Shown piece after piece: positions 7,282-16,763 of a stretch of 33,862 bases of DNA. The notes beneath the pieces are model-generated. The model saw nothing but the letters and a program-made list of their open reading frames with translations, did not search any database and had not been told where the DNA came from. This DNA is from a bacterium (lineage in GTDB: Bacteria; Bacillota; Bacilli; Lactobacillales; Streptococcaceae), in the NCBI GenBank assembly GCA_905221035.1, contig CAJNBP010000016.1, positions 1 to 33,862 on the forward strand. The letters are read 5' to 3'. Numbering within the stretch: position 1 is the stretch's first letter; each line of letters opens with the position of its first letter. The position numbers and the translations under genes were made by a program.

Positions 7282-9258
7282 TTATTTCAAGTTTTGAACA
7301 ACTTTTACAAGATTTTCTACAGTAAAGCCATATTCTGCCAATACTTTTGGTGCTGGGGCAGAGGCTCCGAAGGTATCAATACCTAGAACGGCACCATCAA
7401 GACCAACATATTTGTACCAGTTTTGAGTTGCACCCATTTCGACTGCAACACGACGGCGGACTGCATTTGGAAGAATTTCTTCCTTGTAAGCTGCATCTTG
7501 TTTATCAAAGACATCTGTAGATGGCATGCTGACTACGCGGACTTTTGCGCCTTGACTAGCCAATTCTTTGGCAGCTGAGACAGCAAGATTGACCTCTGAA
7601 CCTGTCGCAATCAAGATAGTATCAAAGTCTGCTGCATTTTCATAGACAACATAGGCACCTTTTGCAACCTTGCCAAAGTCTGTTCCCTCTTCGACAGTCA
7701 AGTTTTGACGGGTCAATACAAGGGCAGTTGGTGTTTTCTCACTTGTCACTGCAAGGTACCAAGCAGCTTGAGTTTCACGCGCATCTGCTGGACGGAAAAC
7801 ATTTAGATTTGGCATAGCACGAAGACCTGCTAAGTGTTCAACTGGTTCGTGCGTTGGACCATCTTCACCAACTGCGATTGAATCGTGGGTAAAGACATAA
7901 GTCACAGGAAGCCCTTGCAAGGCTGACAAGCGGACAGCTGCCTTCACATAGTCAGAGAAGACGAAGAAAGTTCCACCGTATACACGAAGTCCACCGTGAA
8001 GAGCCATCCCGTTCAAGATCGTTCCCATTGCAAATTCACGAACACCAAACTGAATATTACGGTTCAAGCGATGAGCATCGTCTTGAAGTCCGTCAGTCTT
8101 GATATAAGTCATGTTTGAGTGAGCAAGGTCAGCTGATCCACCCAAGAAAGTTGGCAATTTAGCAGCTACAACATTCAAGGCATCTTGGCTCGAGTTGCGA
8201 GTTGCTTGAGAGAAGCCATTTTCTAAGGCTGGGAAGTCTGCTGGAGTCACTTCAACTGGATCGCGTCCATCAATGATAGCTTCGACTTCTGCTGCAAGTT
8301 CTGGGTGAGCTTCTTTATAATCTGCAACAAGTTTTGTCCAAGCTTGATAAGCTGATACGCCACGGTCCGCAACATTTTCTTTGAAATCAGCATATACTTG
8401 TTCTGGGATTTCAAATGGTTCATAGTCCCAACCGAGCGCTTGGCGAGTTGCCGCAGTTTCATCTGCTCCAAGAGGAGCACCGTGTACAGCATTAGTTCCT
8501 TGTTTGTTTGGAGAACCGTATCCAATCACAGTCTTTACTTCAATCAAAGATGGTTTACCTGAAGCTTTAGCTGCTTCGATAGCAGCATGAATTGCTTCCA
8601 AGTCTGTTCCATCTTCAACCAAGGCTGTATGCCAACCGTAGGCATTGTAACGGTCACGAACACTTTCTGTAAAGGAATCCTTTGTCTCACCATCCAAGTT
8701 AATGTCATTTGAATCATAAAGAACAACCAACTTGTCCAGTTTTTGCAAACCTGCGTATGAAGCCGCCTCGCTTGAGACACCTTCCATCAAGTCTCCGTCT
8801 CCACAGATAACATAAGTATAGTGATCAAAGATATTGTAGCCTTCGCGGTTATATTTAGCTGCCAAGAAACGTTCTGCTTGGGCAAAACCAGTAGCAGTTG
8901 AAATACCTTGACCTAGAGGACCTGTCGTAGCATCAATCCCTGCTGTATGACCAAATTCTGGGTGACCTGGTGTTTTAGAACCCCATTGGCGGAAGCTCTT
9001 GATTTCATCCATGCTGACATCTTCAAAACCAGAAAGGTGTAGAAGGGCATACAGGAGCATTGAACCATGGCCTGCTGAAAGAATAAAGCGGTCGCGGTTA
9101 ATCCAGTTTGGTTGAGCTGGATTGATACGAAGTTGTTTTGTAAAGAGGCTGTAAGCCATTGGAGCTGCTCCCATAACCACACCTGGGTGACCTGAGTTGG
9201 CTTTGTTGATAGCGTCAATACCTAGGAAACGGATTGCATTAACAGATAGATTTGACAT
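7282..9258 (-). CDS. tkt: Transketolase
   Basis: 658 residues, full length. It transfers two-carbon ketol units between sugar phosphates in the pentose phosphate pathway with thiamine diphosphate. Motifs: GHPGVVMG near residue 23, GPLGQG, the TPP/Mg motif GDGDLMEG with DSNDINLDG downstream, and in the middle domain [15 protein letters not shown] and the glutamate-bearing FGVREFAMG. The start at ATG 9258 has GAAAGGAAATTCT before it. It has its own promoter at 9311-9339 and a terminator. In pneumococcus this gene (also called recP) is, as I recall, followed on its 5' side by the ula ascorbate genes; here the next gene is instead an unrecognised ORF close to jag. Confidence 0.97.
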   Translation of the reverse strand: MSNLSVNAIRFLGIDAINKANSGHPGVVMGAAPMAYSLFTKQLRINPAQPNWINRDRFILSAGHGSMLLYALLHLSGFEDVSMDEIKSFRQWGSKTPGHPEFGHTAGIDATTGPLGQGISTATGFAQAERFLAAKYNREGYNIFDHYTYVICGDGDLMEGVSSEAASYAGLQKLDKLVVLYDSNDINLDGETKDSFTESVRDRYNAYGWHTALVEDGTDLEAIHAAIEAAKASGKPSLIEVKTVIGYGSPNKQGTNAVHGAPLGADETAATRQALGWDYEPFEIPEQVYADFKENVADRGVSAYQAWTKLVADYKEAHPELAAEVEAIIDGRDPVEVTPADFPALENGFSQATRNSSQDALNVVAAKLPTFLGGSADLAHSNMTYIKTDGLQDDAHRLNRNIQFGVREFAMGTILNGMALHGGLRVYGGTFFVFSDYVKAAVRLSALQGLPVTYVFTHDSIAVGEDGPTHEPVEHLAGLRAMPNLNVFRPADARETQAAWYLAVTSEKTPTALVLTRQNLTVEEGTDFGKVAKGAYVVYENAADFDTILIATGSEVNLAVSAAKELASQGAKVRVVSMPSTDVFDKQDAAYKEEILPNAVRRRVAVEMGATQNWYKYVGLDGAVLGIDTFGASAPAPKVLAEYGFTVENLVKVVQNLK

Positions 9259-9310
9259 AGAATTTCCTTTCTATTTGAGGTGATTATTGAATCACACATT
9301 CTATTTTACT

Positions 9311-9339
9311 ATTATATGAAAAAATACATAGAATAGCAA
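9311..9339 (-). promoter_or_regulatory. tkt promoter
   Basis: TTGCTA (9339-9334), a 17-base spacer and TATAAT (9316-9311) on the minus strand. The leader to ATG 9258 is about 45-50 nt. Confidence 0.65.
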
Positions 9340-9373
9340 TTAAACAATTCGACGTAAATCAGTATTCTATTTG

Positions 9374-9997
9374 CTATCCTCTAGTCGCCTGATAGTAGGG
9401 AAGTAAGCGCTCATAAGCTTCATCTAATTTTTCTAAAATCACTTCTAATGATTGATTTTCAATAAAAGAAACATCTGCCTTAACTAAAACTTTCCGGACT
9501 TCCTGATTGGATAGTTTATTTCTTAAAATTTGACGGTTCTCCTCAGTAGCATCCCATCTTTGACTTTGACCATCTGAGTAGGCTAGATAATAAATCCCTT
9601 TAACGGTTGGAATGTCTAAAACCTTGGCTTGCTTGTCTAAGGTCTGTTCGTCTTTCTTGCGCTCGATGAAACTGACCTCTAAAGAAATTCCAAAGTCAGC
9701 AGGTGTTCCATACAAACGTAAAGCTAACATAGACTCTGTCATTTTCCCCTCACGCTGTAGATAAACCCAAAAATGTGGTCGCAAGCGCTGCGCTTGGTTC
9801 ATCCACTGGCTAGTCTGTTGGAGTTGCCATTCTGGATGATTTGCCTGAAAGGCTTTAGCCAATTCTGTAAAATCCTTTCGTGCCTCTTGACCTTTGTGGC
9901 GGAATGCCAGCATCTTCTCTCGCTCTGCTCCAGCTTTATCAGGATTACGGTACTGCAAACCAGCAAAGTCTAAATAGTCTCTTATCTTATTCAACAT
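9374..9997 (-). CDS. Conserved hypothetical protein, possible RNase P-associated annotation uncertain
   Basis: 207 residues, soluble, no signal peptide or membrane segment. It is rich in charged residues and aromatic positions (HFWVYLQREGKM, GISLEVSFIERKKDE, YYLAYSDGQSQRWDA). I do not recognise a catalytic motif. Related streptococcal proteins have, as I recall, been loosely annotated in connection with ribonuclease P because of their place near rnpA; the sequence does not itself support that activity. The start at ATG 9997 is preceded by GGAGGAGA. A terminator separates it from jag upstream, and 115 bases separate it from tkt downstream. Confidence 0.75.
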   Translation of the reverse strand: MLNKIRDYLDFAGLQYRNPDKAGAEREKMLAFRHKGQEARKDFTELAKAFQANHPEWQLQQTSQWMNQAQRLRPHFWVYLQREGKMTESMLALRLYGTPADFGISLEVSFIERKKDEQTLDKQAKVLDIPTVKGIYYLAYSDGQSQRWDATEENRQILRNKLSNQEVRKVLVKADVSFIENQSLEVILEKLDEAYERLLPYYQATRG

Positions 9998-10020
9998 CAG
10001 TTTAATCTCCTCCAGCTAGC

Positions 10021-10046
10021 AAAAAATCAGGAGAACCCTGATTTTA
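10021..10046 (-). terminator. Terminator after jag
   Basis: The minus strand reads AAATCAGG-GTTCT-CCTGATTT-TTTGC, an eight-pair stem. It ends the rnpA-yidC-jag unit two bases after the jag stop. Confidence 0.8.
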
Positions 10047-10047
10047 C

Positions 10048-11037
10048 TTATTCTGTATCTACAACGACATAGCGATTTGGCTCATCACCCTCAGAGTAAC
10101 TAGTCACGCCATCCATACGTGAAATAATGCGATGGATAATCTTGCGTTCGCTATTTGACATTGGATCTGTCTGATGACTGCGCCCTTCTTCTAAAACACG
10201 AGTCGCCAATTTTTGAGCGTAAGTTTGCAAAACTTCTGCACGGTGTTCAACATAATCATTGACATTAATAGTAATGTAGAAGGTTCTTGAATAGCGATTG
10301 TAAAGATAATTTTGAGCCAATAGTTGCAAGGCCTTCAAAACTTTACCATGGTAACCGATAATACGACCTGGCTCATTGGTGTCAATTTGTAGATTGATGC
10401 TACGACGGTTATAATCATTTGAAAGTGTGGCTTCAACATCCATGTCATCAATAATTGTTTGAACATAAGTCGTTACTTCCGTAGCTACTTGTTCAATATC
10501 AAAGCTCGGTTCAACTTTCAAACCCAAGTCTTCTAATTCTTGACTTTCAGTTTGCTCAGCCTGCCCTTCAACATTAGGAGTTGCTACTTCTTCTTCGAGG
10601 TCAGTTTCTTCAAGTTGTAATTCATTTAAAATCTCAATATGACCAGTTTCTTCTAAGATCGTGCTGACATGTCTTTCATGTTTTAAGATTTCAGCCTTAA
10701 CTTCATCAGAAATACCTTGGCCTTCCTCTTCAATCTTTTTAATTGCTTCTACAACATGCCCCAAATCAACGGTCGCTTCACTAACTGTTTTAACGGGCTC
10801 ATTCAAATCATTGATTTGTTTTGGAACTCCCTTTACAGCTTGTTGGTTTGCTTTTACAACTGTCGTTTCACTAATCGCATCGATATCCACTTGGGCTGGT
10901 TTTTTACCAAATAAGCCAAGAAATCCTTTTTTCTCACGAGAAATGACTTTGATATGAGCCTTCATTCTTGGAATATCTAATTCTTTCAATCCTTTCTGGA
11001 TTGCTTCTTCAACAGTTGAACCTGTAAATACTACCAT
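10048..11037 (-). CDS. jag: RNA-binding protein Jag/KhpB (EloR)
   Basis: 329 residues. Three parts: an N-terminal Jag domain (VVFTGSTVEEAIQKGLKEL ... KKGFLGLFGKKPA), a long acidic linker of roughly residues 70-190, and a C-terminal KH domain with the GXXG loop GYHGKVLKAL followed by an R3H domain (SNSERKIIHRIISRMDGV). In S. pneumoniae KhpB/EloR binds RNA together with KhpA and controls cell elongation downstream of the kinase StkP. GGAGGAATCTGGT precedes ATG 11037. It follows yidC by 17 bases in the same transcript, and a terminator follows it. Confidence 0.95.
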   Translation of the reverse strand: MVVFTGSTVEEAIQKGLKELDIPRMKAHIKVISREKKGFLGLFGKKPAQVDIDAISETTVVKANQQAVKGVPKQINDLNEPVKTVSEATVDLGHVVEAIKKIEEEGQGISDEVKAEILKHERHVSTILEETGHIEILNELQLEETDLEEEVATPNVEGQAEQTESQELEDLGLKVEPSFDIEQVATEVTTYVQTIIDDMDVEATLSNDYNRRSINLQIDTNEPGRIIGYHGKVLKALQLLAQNYLYNRYSRTFYITINVNDYVEHRAEVLQTYAQKLATRVLEEGRSHQTDPMSNSERKIIHRIISRMDGVTSYSEGDEPNRYVVVDTE

Positions 11038-11054
11038 TACCAGATTCCTCCTTA

Positions 11055-11885
11055 TTATTTCGTTTTCTGAGCCTTTTTCTTGGCTTTCCTTTTTCTATTT
11101 TCCAAATCTTTTTGTGCCTGTACCACGGCCTCGCGCTCTGCGATAATCTTGAATGGATTGTTCAAGAAATAGGTTTGCAAAACTTGATAAGCATTGGACA
11201 CTGCCCAGTAGAGAGCGACTCCGCTCGGAGCATAAACCCCAAAGATAAAGATCAAGACTGGAATCCCGTACATCATCGCAGTCGTAGCTCCGTTACGCTC
11301 AGACAAGGCTTTATTGGATAACCAAGTACTTAAAAAGGTGAATACTGCTGCTAAAATCGGAAGCACAAATGTTGTATCCACACCACCAAGGTTAATCCAT
11401 AAGAAATGACCTGTCTTCAAAAAGTCAACCCTTGATAAAGCTTGGAACAGGGCCAAGATAAGTGGCATCTGAATCAAAATCGGCCAAAGAGAATCTGACT
11501 GTCTGACACCCATTTCTTTAAAGACTTTACGCATTTCCTGCTCTAGCTTGGTTCTGCTTTCCATATCTCGACCCGGATATTGTTCTCGCAGCGCCTTAAT
11601 GCGTGGTTGAGCTTCCTGCATTTTTCTAGAAGCCACCATTTGCACTTGAAAGACTGGCAAGAGCACTGTACGAATCAAGATTGTAAAGAGAATAATCCCC
11701 ACTCCGATACTGATATCAAATGATAAAAAGCGAATGATTTCCGCAAAGAAGTAAACCAATTTACTCCAAAAATCAGTCGAATCTGCCGTAATATCGCTAG
11801 TTGTCCCATTAGTTGCACAGGCTGTCATAATAAATAGAGATAGACCTAGCAAACTAGTCAACTGTAGTTTCTTTTTCACTCCCAT
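11055..11885 (-). CDS. yidC: Membrane protein insertase YidC/Oxa1, lipoprotein form
   Basis: 276 residues. A lipoprotein signal peptide ends in the lipobox MTAC (Cys22). Five membrane segments of the Oxa1/YidC core follow, including [20 protein letters not shown] and a basic cytoplasmic loop ([19 protein letters not shown]). The C-terminus is very basic ([15 protein letters not shown]), as in YidC2-type proteins that contact the ribosome. The family inserts membrane proteins with or without SecYEG. The start overlaps the end of rnpA by 32 bases and is preceded by AGGAAGGAA; a GTG two codons downstream is also possible. It lies between rnpA and jag. Confidence 0.95.
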   Translation of the reverse strand: MGVKKKLQLTSLLGLSLFIMTACATNGTTSDITADSTDFWSKLVYFFAEIIRFLSFDISIGVGIILFTILIRTVLLPVFQVQMVASRKMQEAQPRIKALREQYPGRDMESRTKLEQEMRKVFKEMGVRQSDSLWPILIQMPLILALFQALSRVDFLKTGHFLWINLGGVDTTFVLPILAAVFTFLSTWLSNKALSERNGATTAMMYGIPVLIFIFGVYAPSGVALYWAVSNAYQVLQTYFLNNPFKIIAEREAVVQAQKDLENRKRKAKKKAQKTK

Positions 11886-12225
11886 TTCCTTCCTGGTAAA
11901 TCTTTGATAATTTTAATACGTGGAGTAGATTTTTCTCCATCTCTGCGTATTCCAAGGTCTCAACCCCTTTTCGAGCAATGACAACAAAGTCGACATCTTC
12001 TACCAGACTCCCTTTTGCATTCTGGATAATATGTCGGATTCGTCGCTTGATTTGATTTCTAGTGACGGCATTCCCCAGTTTTTTGCTAACTGATAGACCT
12101 ACTCGAAAATGGTTTTTCTGGTTTTCTAATTGGTAGATAACAAATTTGCGATTAGCAAAACTTGTTCCTTCCTTGAAAATTGCCTTAAAATCTTTCTCTC
12201 TTTTTACACGAAAGTTTTTCTTCAA
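11854..12225 (-). CDS. rnpA: Ribonuclease P protein component
   Basis: 123 residues, usual length. It is the protein subunit that helps the RNA subunit of RNase P mature the 5' ends of tRNAs. The conserved RNR-type motif is visible in [17 protein letters not shown], with the N-terminal [13 protein letters not shown] and the central [12 protein letters not shown]. The start codon is TTG at 12225, seven bases from GGAG. It is the first gene of the rnpA-yidC-jag unit. rpmH, the common neighbour of rnpA in many bacteria, is not next to it here. Confidence 0.96.
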   Translation of the reverse strand: MKKNFRVKREKDFKAIFKEGTSFANRKFVIYQLENQKNHFRVGLSVSKKLGNAVTRNQIKRRIRHIIQNAKGSLVEDVDFVVIARKGVETLEYAEMEKNLLHVLKLSKIYQEGNGSEKETTVD

Positions 12226-12254
12226 AACTCAACTCCATCTATTAAATTACTACT

Positions 12255-12282
12255 ATTATACCATATTTTTCAAAAAAGCCAA
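12255..12282 (-). promoter_or_regulatory. Promoter of rnpA-yidC-jag
   Basis: TTGGCT (12282-12277), a 16-base spacer and TATAAT (12260-12255) on the minus strand, with the extended -10 element TGG before TATAAT. Confidence 0.65.
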
Positions 12283-12293
12283 TCATAGCAAGG

Positions 12294-12356
12294 TTTGGGA
12301 CAATTTCACCAGAAAAAGAAGCTGGAAAAATCACTTTTCCAACTTCTTGTCCCAAA
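12294..12356 (-). terminator. Large nested terminator hairpin after ackA
   Basis: An inner stem of 13 positions (AGAAGTTGGAAAA / TTTTCCAGCTTCT, 12317-12329 with 12335-12347) is followed by TTTTTCT on the minus strand. An outer perfect 10-base inverted repeat TTTGGGACAA / TTGTCCCAAA encloses it. It lies just upstream of the rnpA promoter. Confidence 0.8.
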
Positions 12357-12374
12357 TATTTTTTCTAATGTTAC

Positions 12375-13565
12375 TTATTTTTTCAAGCGTTCAACGTCAC
12401 GGGCAATGACCAATTCTTCATCTGTTGGAATAACCAATACACGGATTTTCGCTGCATCTGTTGAGATGTCTCCTGTCACACCAAAGACGTTCTTTTCTGG
12501 GTCAACATCACAGCCAAACCAAGAGATACCTGAAATGACATCTTCACGTACAACAGCTGCATTTTCTCCGATACCTGCAGTAAAGATAATAGCATCTGCC
12601 CCGTTTAGGACTGCAAGGTATTGACCGATATGTTTTTGGATACGATCAACATACATTTCGTAGGCTAAAGTGGCATCGTGGTCCCCTTCTTCCATAGCAG
12701 CAATCACATCGCGCATATCACTAGATTTGCCTGAAACACCCATAAGCCCTGATTCACGGTTAAGAACGCGACTAATGTCTTCAGGTGTGTTAAAGTCCTC
12801 TGTATATTGCATTAAGTAAGGAATGATAGCTGGGTCAACATCCCCTGTACGAGTTCCCATCATCACACCGCCAAGTGGAGTAAAGCCCATTGAAGTATCG
12901 ACAGATTGACCACCCTTAACTGCTGTAATAGAAGCACCATTACCGATGTGACAAGTAATCAATTTCAAGTCTTCTAATGGACGTCCCAAGAGTTTTGCAG
13001 CTTCTCCTGCTACAAACTGGTGACTTGTACCGTGGGCACCGTATTTACGAACCTTGTTTTCTGTGTAATATTTTGTTGGTAGAGGGTAGCGATAAGCTTT
13101 CTCTGGCATACTTGTGTGGAATGAAGTATCAAAAACAACTACACTGGTAATGTCTGGCAACAATTCCTTAAAGGCACGAACACCTGCTGCATTGGCTGGA
13201 TTGTGAAGAGGGGCTAACAAGCTCAACTCTTCAACTTTTTCTAAAACATCCCCTTCAACAACTGTTGATTCTTTGAAATATTCTCCACCAGCAACAACAC
13301 GGTGGCCAACACCTGTAATCTCATCGTATGCCTTGATGATGTCGAAACGAATCAAGTCATCCAATAAAATCTTAACGGCTTGTGTATGATTTTCGATATC
13401 CAAAATTTGTTGTTCAGAACGGCCATCAAATTTTACAGTTGAAATTGAATCTTTCAAACCGATACGTTCAATCAAACCTTTCGCCAATACTTTTTCTTCT
13501 GGCATTAAGTATAATTGCCATTTCAAACTTGAACTTCCTGCATTGATTGCAATTGTTTTTGTCAT
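12375..13565 (-). CDS. ackA: Acetate kinase
   Basis: 396 residues. It makes ATP and acetate from acetyl phosphate and ADP, the last step of acetate formation in streptococci. Motifs in order: [13 protein letters not shown] at the N-terminus, [40 protein letters not shown], the phosphate loop [19 protein letters not shown] and [22 protein letters not shown] precedes ATG 13565. A promoter and a cre site lie immediately upstream, and a large terminator follows. The neighbouring methyltransferase gene mirrors the ytxK-ackA pairing of Bacillus. Confidence 0.97.
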   Translation of the reverse strand: MTKTIAINAGSSSLKWQLYLMPEEKVLAKGLIERIGLKDSISTVKFDGRSEQQILDIENHTQAVKILLDDLIRFDIIKAYDEITGVGHRVVAGGEYFKESTVVEGDVLEKVEELSLLAPLHNPANAAGVRAFKELLPDITSVVVFDTSFHTSMPEKAYRYPLPTKYYTENKVRKYGAHGTSHQFVAGEAAKLLGRPLEDLKLITCHIGNGASITAVKGGQSVDTSMGFTPLGGVMMGTRTGDVDPAIIPYLMQYTEDFNTPEDISRVLNRESGLMGVSGKSSDMRDVIAAMEEGDHDATLAYEMYVDRIQKHIGQYLAVLNGADAIIFTAGIGENAAVVREDVISGISWFGCDVDPEKNVFGVTGDISTDAAKIRVLVIPTDEELVIARDVERLKK

Positions 13566-13578
13566 AACAAGACTCCTC

Positions 13579-13594
13579 TTTTAAGCGTTTTCAT
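13579..13594 (-). promoter_or_regulatory. cre site (CcpA) at the ackA transcription start
   Basis: The minus strand ATGAAAACGCTTAAAA fits the catabolite-responsive consensus WTGNAARCGNWWWCA closely. It starts a few bases after the -10, overlapping the predicted start site. That place normally gives repression, unlike the upstream activating cre of Bacillus ackA. Confidence 0.65.
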
Positions 13595-13596
13595 CT

Positions 13597-13625
13597 ATTA
13601 TAACAAAATCTATTTTATATTTCAG
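13597..13625 (-). promoter_or_regulatory. ackA promoter
   Basis: TATAAT (13602-13597) on the minus strand, with a weak -35 CTGAAA at 13625-13620 after 17 bases. The -35 lies inside the end of the upstream methyltransferase gene. Confidence 0.5.
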
Positions 13626-14568
13626 TACCTTGAGTCCATTTTTGAAAATTTTCTTTAAATTTCATTAAAACACTTGCATCTTGTAAGCTGGCAAGCGGAT
13701 AAACAAAAGACTCTACTGCTGTTTCACTTTTCTTCTGTAAGATAAAAATCGTCTTGGATTGTTTGGCATTAGCAAAGAGATTTTCAGGCAAACTAATCAT
13801 GGCAACTAGATTCGCCTCCTCTTTCAACCACCCTTTCAATAAGTCACTTTGAGGACTGGTCAACAAATCACTCGGAGCTAGAAAAATAGCATATCCATCT
13901 GACTTGAGATACTTAAGTCCTTGTTCCATGAGCAAGTGATGGGCGTAGGTATGTTCTTGACTAGAAGCAACCTGATGACGTGACGCAACGGCGTCATCCG
14001 GATAATAGCCAACAGGCAAGTCGCTGATGACCACATCGCTTTCTTTGAGCATTTGTGGACGAACGGCATCTCCTTGGACAAAGCCAGCCTGCAAACCAAT
14101 TACATCTGCCATACTAGCCGCCAAATCAATCAGCAAATCATCCACTTCCATTCCCAAGTAATCCACTTTTTTAGCAAGCGAGGTCAAGAAAGTAGCACCC
14201 AGAATCCCCATCCCGGAACCCATTTCGAGGATAGTTATGTCCTCCTCTTTAAACAACTCTTCCACAATAAACACCAAAAGTAAAGCAATGGCATCTGGCG
14301 TAAACTGGTGATTGGCCTGCAAGGGTTCTGTCTGCCCAGCCTTCATCAAGAGAAACTGGTAGGTCTTGAGCCATTCTTCCTTGCGAAGTGCTAAACGCTT
14401 AAGGGCTTGATTGTTCTCTTTTACCTGATTTAGCTCAGTCTCACCATCCAGATAGATGCTGTTTTGCTCCACCAGGGCGTCATAAAAATTGGTCGCCAAA
14501 TCACTTTGGATGACTTGGACATTCTCTAGTAAATACGTATAAGCTTGTTCAATTTTTTCAAAATCCAT
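13615..14568 (-). CDS. Class I SAM-dependent methyltransferase, YtxK-like
   Basis: 317 residues. A helical N-terminal domain of about 95 residues precedes a Rossmann-fold methyltransferase domain. Motif I is ILEMGSGMGILGA, an acidic residue ends the next strand (YLGMEVDDL), and the catalytic-type motif is SDLPVGYYP in the position of NPPY of N6-adenine methylases. The family resembles the methylase part of type I restriction enzymes and is found beside ackA in Bacillus (ytxK) and after comG genes in streptococci. The real substrate is not established; no restriction or specificity subunit is nearby. The start is ATG 14568 with AGGA. A strong terminator lies just upstream. Confidence 0.88.
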   Translation of the reverse strand: MDFEKIEQAYTYLLENVQVIQSDLATNFYDALVEQNSIYLDGETELNQVKENNQALKRLALRKEEWLKTYQFLLMKAGQTEPLQANHQFTPDAIALLLVFIVEELFKEEDITILEMGSGMGILGATFLTSLAKKVDYLGMEVDDLLIDLAASMADVIGLQAGFVQGDAVRPQMLKESDVVISDLPVGYYPDDAVASRHQVASSQEHTYAHHLLMEQGLKYLKSDGYAIFLAPSDLLTSPQSDLLKGWLKEEANLVAMISLPENLFANAKQSKTIFILQKKSETAVESFVYPLASLQDASVLMKFKENFQKWTQGTEI

Positions 14569-14610
14569 ATTCCTATCTTATCAAATTTCCCTTCTTTTTT
14601 CCATCCTTAT

Positions 14611-14646
14611 AGAAAAATCACTCCCTGACTAGGCGAGTGATTTTTG
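14611..14646 (-). terminator. Strong terminator overlapping the 3' end of the small methyltransferase gene
   Basis: AAAAATCACTC-N11-GAGTGATTTTT forms a perfect 11-pair stem with T-run on the minus strand. The stop codon at 14629 lies within its loop. It probably ends the comG transcript. Confidence 0.85.
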
Positions 14647-15216
14647 GGCTACTGTTAAAAAGAGTTCTGAGTAATTCCCTTGAAACAGGTCCTCAGCGCT
14701 ATAGAGGATCTGACTATGAACAGATGAAAAACCATGCTCAATTAGCTTGTTTTCCAATTCAGGCAATTCAAAGCCGTGATGGCTGGTCTCCGTCTTGGTA
14801 AAATCAGCAATGAGGAGTTTCCCATCTTCCCTCAAATGCTGATGAAACAGTGAGAGAGCTGCATCCAAATCAGGCATATGGTGAAGAACCCGACTAACAA
14901 CAATGAGATCAAACTCTTTCTCCAAGGGATTTTCCAGTAAATCCTGCTCCAAAAACTGGATATTCTTGATTTCTTGCTGCTCTGCTTTCAAACGAGCTTG
15001 CTCCAGCATTTTCTCAGAAATGTCTACAAGAGTGACAGACTTAGCCTGCTTGGCTAGGGGCAAGGCTAAGAGCCCCGTCCCACCACCGAAATCCAGAATT
15101 TCTTTGTCTGATAGAAGATCAATCTCTTTCTCTATAGCTTGATAAACCAAGTTTGCTAGGAAGATATTTTTAGGGGAATCGAAAGTTTCTGCTTTGTGGT
15201 TAAAATCATGTTTCAT
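14629..15216 (-). CDS. Class I SAM-dependent methyltransferase, small-molecule type
   Basis: 195 residues, a complete Methyltransf_11/25-type domain. Motif I is LDFGGGTGLLALPLA, the acidic residue binding the ribose is in VTLVDISEKML, motif IV is DLIVVSRVLHHMPD, and a late beta strand KLLIADF is visible. This pattern fits methylation of a small molecule or tRNA; the substrate is unknown. The start at ATG 15216 lacks a clear ribosome site. It lies 33 bases after comGG in the same direction and before a strong terminator, so it may be read from the comG promoter. Confidence 0.88.
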   Translation of the reverse strand: MKHDFNHKAETFDSPKNIFLANLVYQAIEKEIDLLSDKEILDFGGGTGLLALPLAKQAKSVTLVDISEKMLEQARLKAEQQEIKNIQFLEQDLLENPLEKEFDLIVVSRVLHHMPDLDAALSLFHQHLREDGKLLIADFTKTETSHHGFELPELENKLIEHGFSSVHSQILYSAEDLFQGNYSELFLTVAQKSLA

Positions 15217-15248
15217 ATTTTTAGTTTAGCACAAAGTAGTTGAATTGA

Positions 15249-15662
15249 CTAGGAATTCTCTTTCTTCTCAGACTTCTTGTCTGATTTTTTCTTCTCCGCT
15301 TTTTCGCTTGAATCAGTCGCTACCTCTCCCTTTTTATCCGTTTTCTCTTCTTTGATTTTGACTGAAGGAAATAAGAACTCATATTGGCTCTTAGGCATAC
15401 GAACAGTCGTCACCAAGCTAGTTTTCTTGTTTTGATAGCTTACCTGACCTAGATTAAAGATCTGCCCCCCACTTTCTTGCTCGGCTTTATCCTTGGTTCG
15501 TTTAGCCATGGCAAAAGCAACCAATTTCTCTTTATTCAAAGCATAGTCTTGATAGTGGGCGACTTGTCGGTTCAAGTAAAATTGTAACAAAAGGCTAAAG
15601 ATGGCTGCCATGGTGACTGCATAGAGGAGAACTCCTGCCTTAACTTTTTTCTTTTTCCACAC
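15249..15662 (-). CDS. comGG: Competence pseudopilus protein ComGG
   Basis: 137 residues. A basic N-terminus is followed by one membrane helix ([22 protein letters not shown]), and the C-terminal tail is extremely Lys/Glu/Ser-rich. It lacks the canonical prepilin cleavage motif, as is usual for ComGG. The start is GTG 15662 overlapping the end of comGF. It acts with the other minor pilins in assembling the transformation pilus. Last pilin gene of the comG operon. Confidence 0.92.
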   Translation of the reverse strand: MWKKKKVKAGVLLYAVTMAAIFSLLLQFYLNRQVAHYQDYALNKEKLVAFAMAKRTKDKAEQESGGQIFNLGQVSYQNKKTSLVTTVRMPKSQYEFLFPSVKIKEEKTDKKGEVATDSSEKAEKKKSDKKSEKKENS

Positions 15663-16101
15663 GATAGATGAACTCCCTTTCTAAGCCTTTCTGAAACTGG
15701 AAACGAAAACGAACCAATTGCTTATCCTCTGTAATCTGTGCTGATTTGAGTCCATAAACCATGGGCTGATAGCCTCGTCCACTGGCATCGGTTTTCCGAA
15801 AATCATCTGATTTTGACTTGCCTATTGCAATTTCCTTGCCATCCTGCTTCATATAAATGCGATTGCCTTCCACTTTTTCGAACTGCGAACGGTCTAATTC
15901 TGCCTCCAGCTGGTCCACAAACAAGAGCCACTCTTTTTGCTCGCTTTGTTGCTGGTAGCGAACTTCTGAAATGAGGAGCTGACTCATGGCCTGAAATAGG
16001 AGTAAACTTCCACTGATGACAATAAGAGCAATCAGGGATTCTAACAAGGTAAAAGCCTTGATTTTATGGCTCTTTGATAGCCAACAACTGTTCTGAACCA
16101 T
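15640..16101 (-). CDS. comGF: Competence minor pseudopilin ComGF
   Basis: 153 residues. The prepilin-like N-terminus is [27 protein letters not shown], with the glutamate at +5. ATG 16101 is chosen because GGAGG lies seven bases upstream; an in-frame ATG at 16146 adds 15 residues with no site. It overlaps comGE and comGG at its two ends, as expected for coupled translation. Minor pilin of the DNA-uptake pilus. Confidence 0.93.
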   Translation of the reverse strand: MVQNSCWLSKSHKIKAFTLLESLIALIVISGSLLLFQAMSQLLISEVRYQQQSEQKEWLLFVDQLEAELDRSQFEKVEGNRIYMKQDGKEIAIGKSKSDDFRKTDASGRGYQPMVYGLKSAQITEDKQLVRFRFQFQKGLEREFIYRVEKEKS

Positions 16102-16366
16102 GATAAACCTCCAATCCCTTTTCACTAGAAAACACCTGAATCTCAACTCCGTTGATGTTTACCTGATTTTGACCTGTCTGCAAAGCCATCTTAGCTACAC
16201 GCAAGACTTCTTCCTTTTGCAAAACTTTTGCTTCTTCTTGCCTATTCTTCTGAATTTGTCCTAAAAGGAGGATCGCAATACTGGCAAAGATAGCTAAAGC
16301 GACTACTGCTTCCAGTAAAATCACTGCCCTAGTTTTTTGTTTCCTTAATGCGTTTAATTTTTCCAT
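16064..16366 (-). CDS. comGE: Competence minor pseudopilin ComGE
   Basis: 100 residues. A basic start leads to [26 protein letters not shown]: the pilin-type hydrophobic helix with a glutamate near its start but without the usual FT before it. A mostly helical and beta C-terminal region follows. It overlaps comGD and comGF. Role: minor pilin of the competence pilus. Confidence 0.92.
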   Translation of the reverse strand: MEKLNALRKQKTRAVILLEAVVALAIFASIAILLLGQIQKNRQEEAKVLQKEEVLRVAKMALQTGQNQVNINGVEIQVFSSEKGLEVYHGSEQLLAIKEP

Positions 16367-16763
16367 TTCCTAGATATAATTGATAACGAATCGCTCCTTT
16401 ACTGGTCTGAAATTCAACCTTGGCCAGGGACGAATTGCCCCCAGCTCGGTCAAATGTAATACTTTGGCCTGATGGTGCTTGAATGCCTTTAGGAACTGTC
16501 AACTTTTGACTGCCGTTACTAATCGTCTGCCCATCTAAGTTTAGACTAGTCTTTTGCTGACTGGCTACACTGCGCTTTTGGGTTTCCCGATAAAGTTCTT
16601 CAAACTCCATAAAGAAAATCTGCTCCTCTACCGCCGCAAAAGTGGACTGAACAGAGCCAGACAAGCCCAAGGCAATCATACTTACAAGTCCCAAAACCAA
16701 GAGACTTTCAAGCATTGTAAAGGCCTTAATCTGCAACGGTTTGACTGGTATTTTGTTTAGCAT
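16329..16763 (-). CDS. comGD: Competence minor pseudopilin ComGD
   Basis: 144 residues from ATG 16763. The prepilin motif is QIKA|FTMLESLLVLGLVSMIAL, to be cleaved and methylated by ComC. ATG 16808 is an alternative start giving a 159-residue product, but it would extend the overlap with comGC. The extracytoplasmic part is beta-rich. Role: minor pilin in the pilus-initiating complex. Confidence 0.92.
   Translation of the reverse strand: MLNKIPVKPLQIKAFTMLESLLVLGLVSMIALGLSGSVQSTFAAVEEQIFFMEFEELYRETQKRSVASQQKTSLNLDGQTISNGSQKLTVPKGIQAPSGQSITFDRAGGNSSLAKVEFQTSKGAIRYQLYLGNGKIKRIKETKN

Noticed and set aside
8247..9218. Long alternative-frame ORFs inside tkt
   Set aside because: They are antiparallel or shifted readings of a strongly coding gene, without ribosome sites or recognisable domains.
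9398..9410. GTAAGCGCTCAT as a cre site near tkt
   Set aside because: It lies inside the coding sequence of the neighbouring gene and departs from the consensus in the right half.
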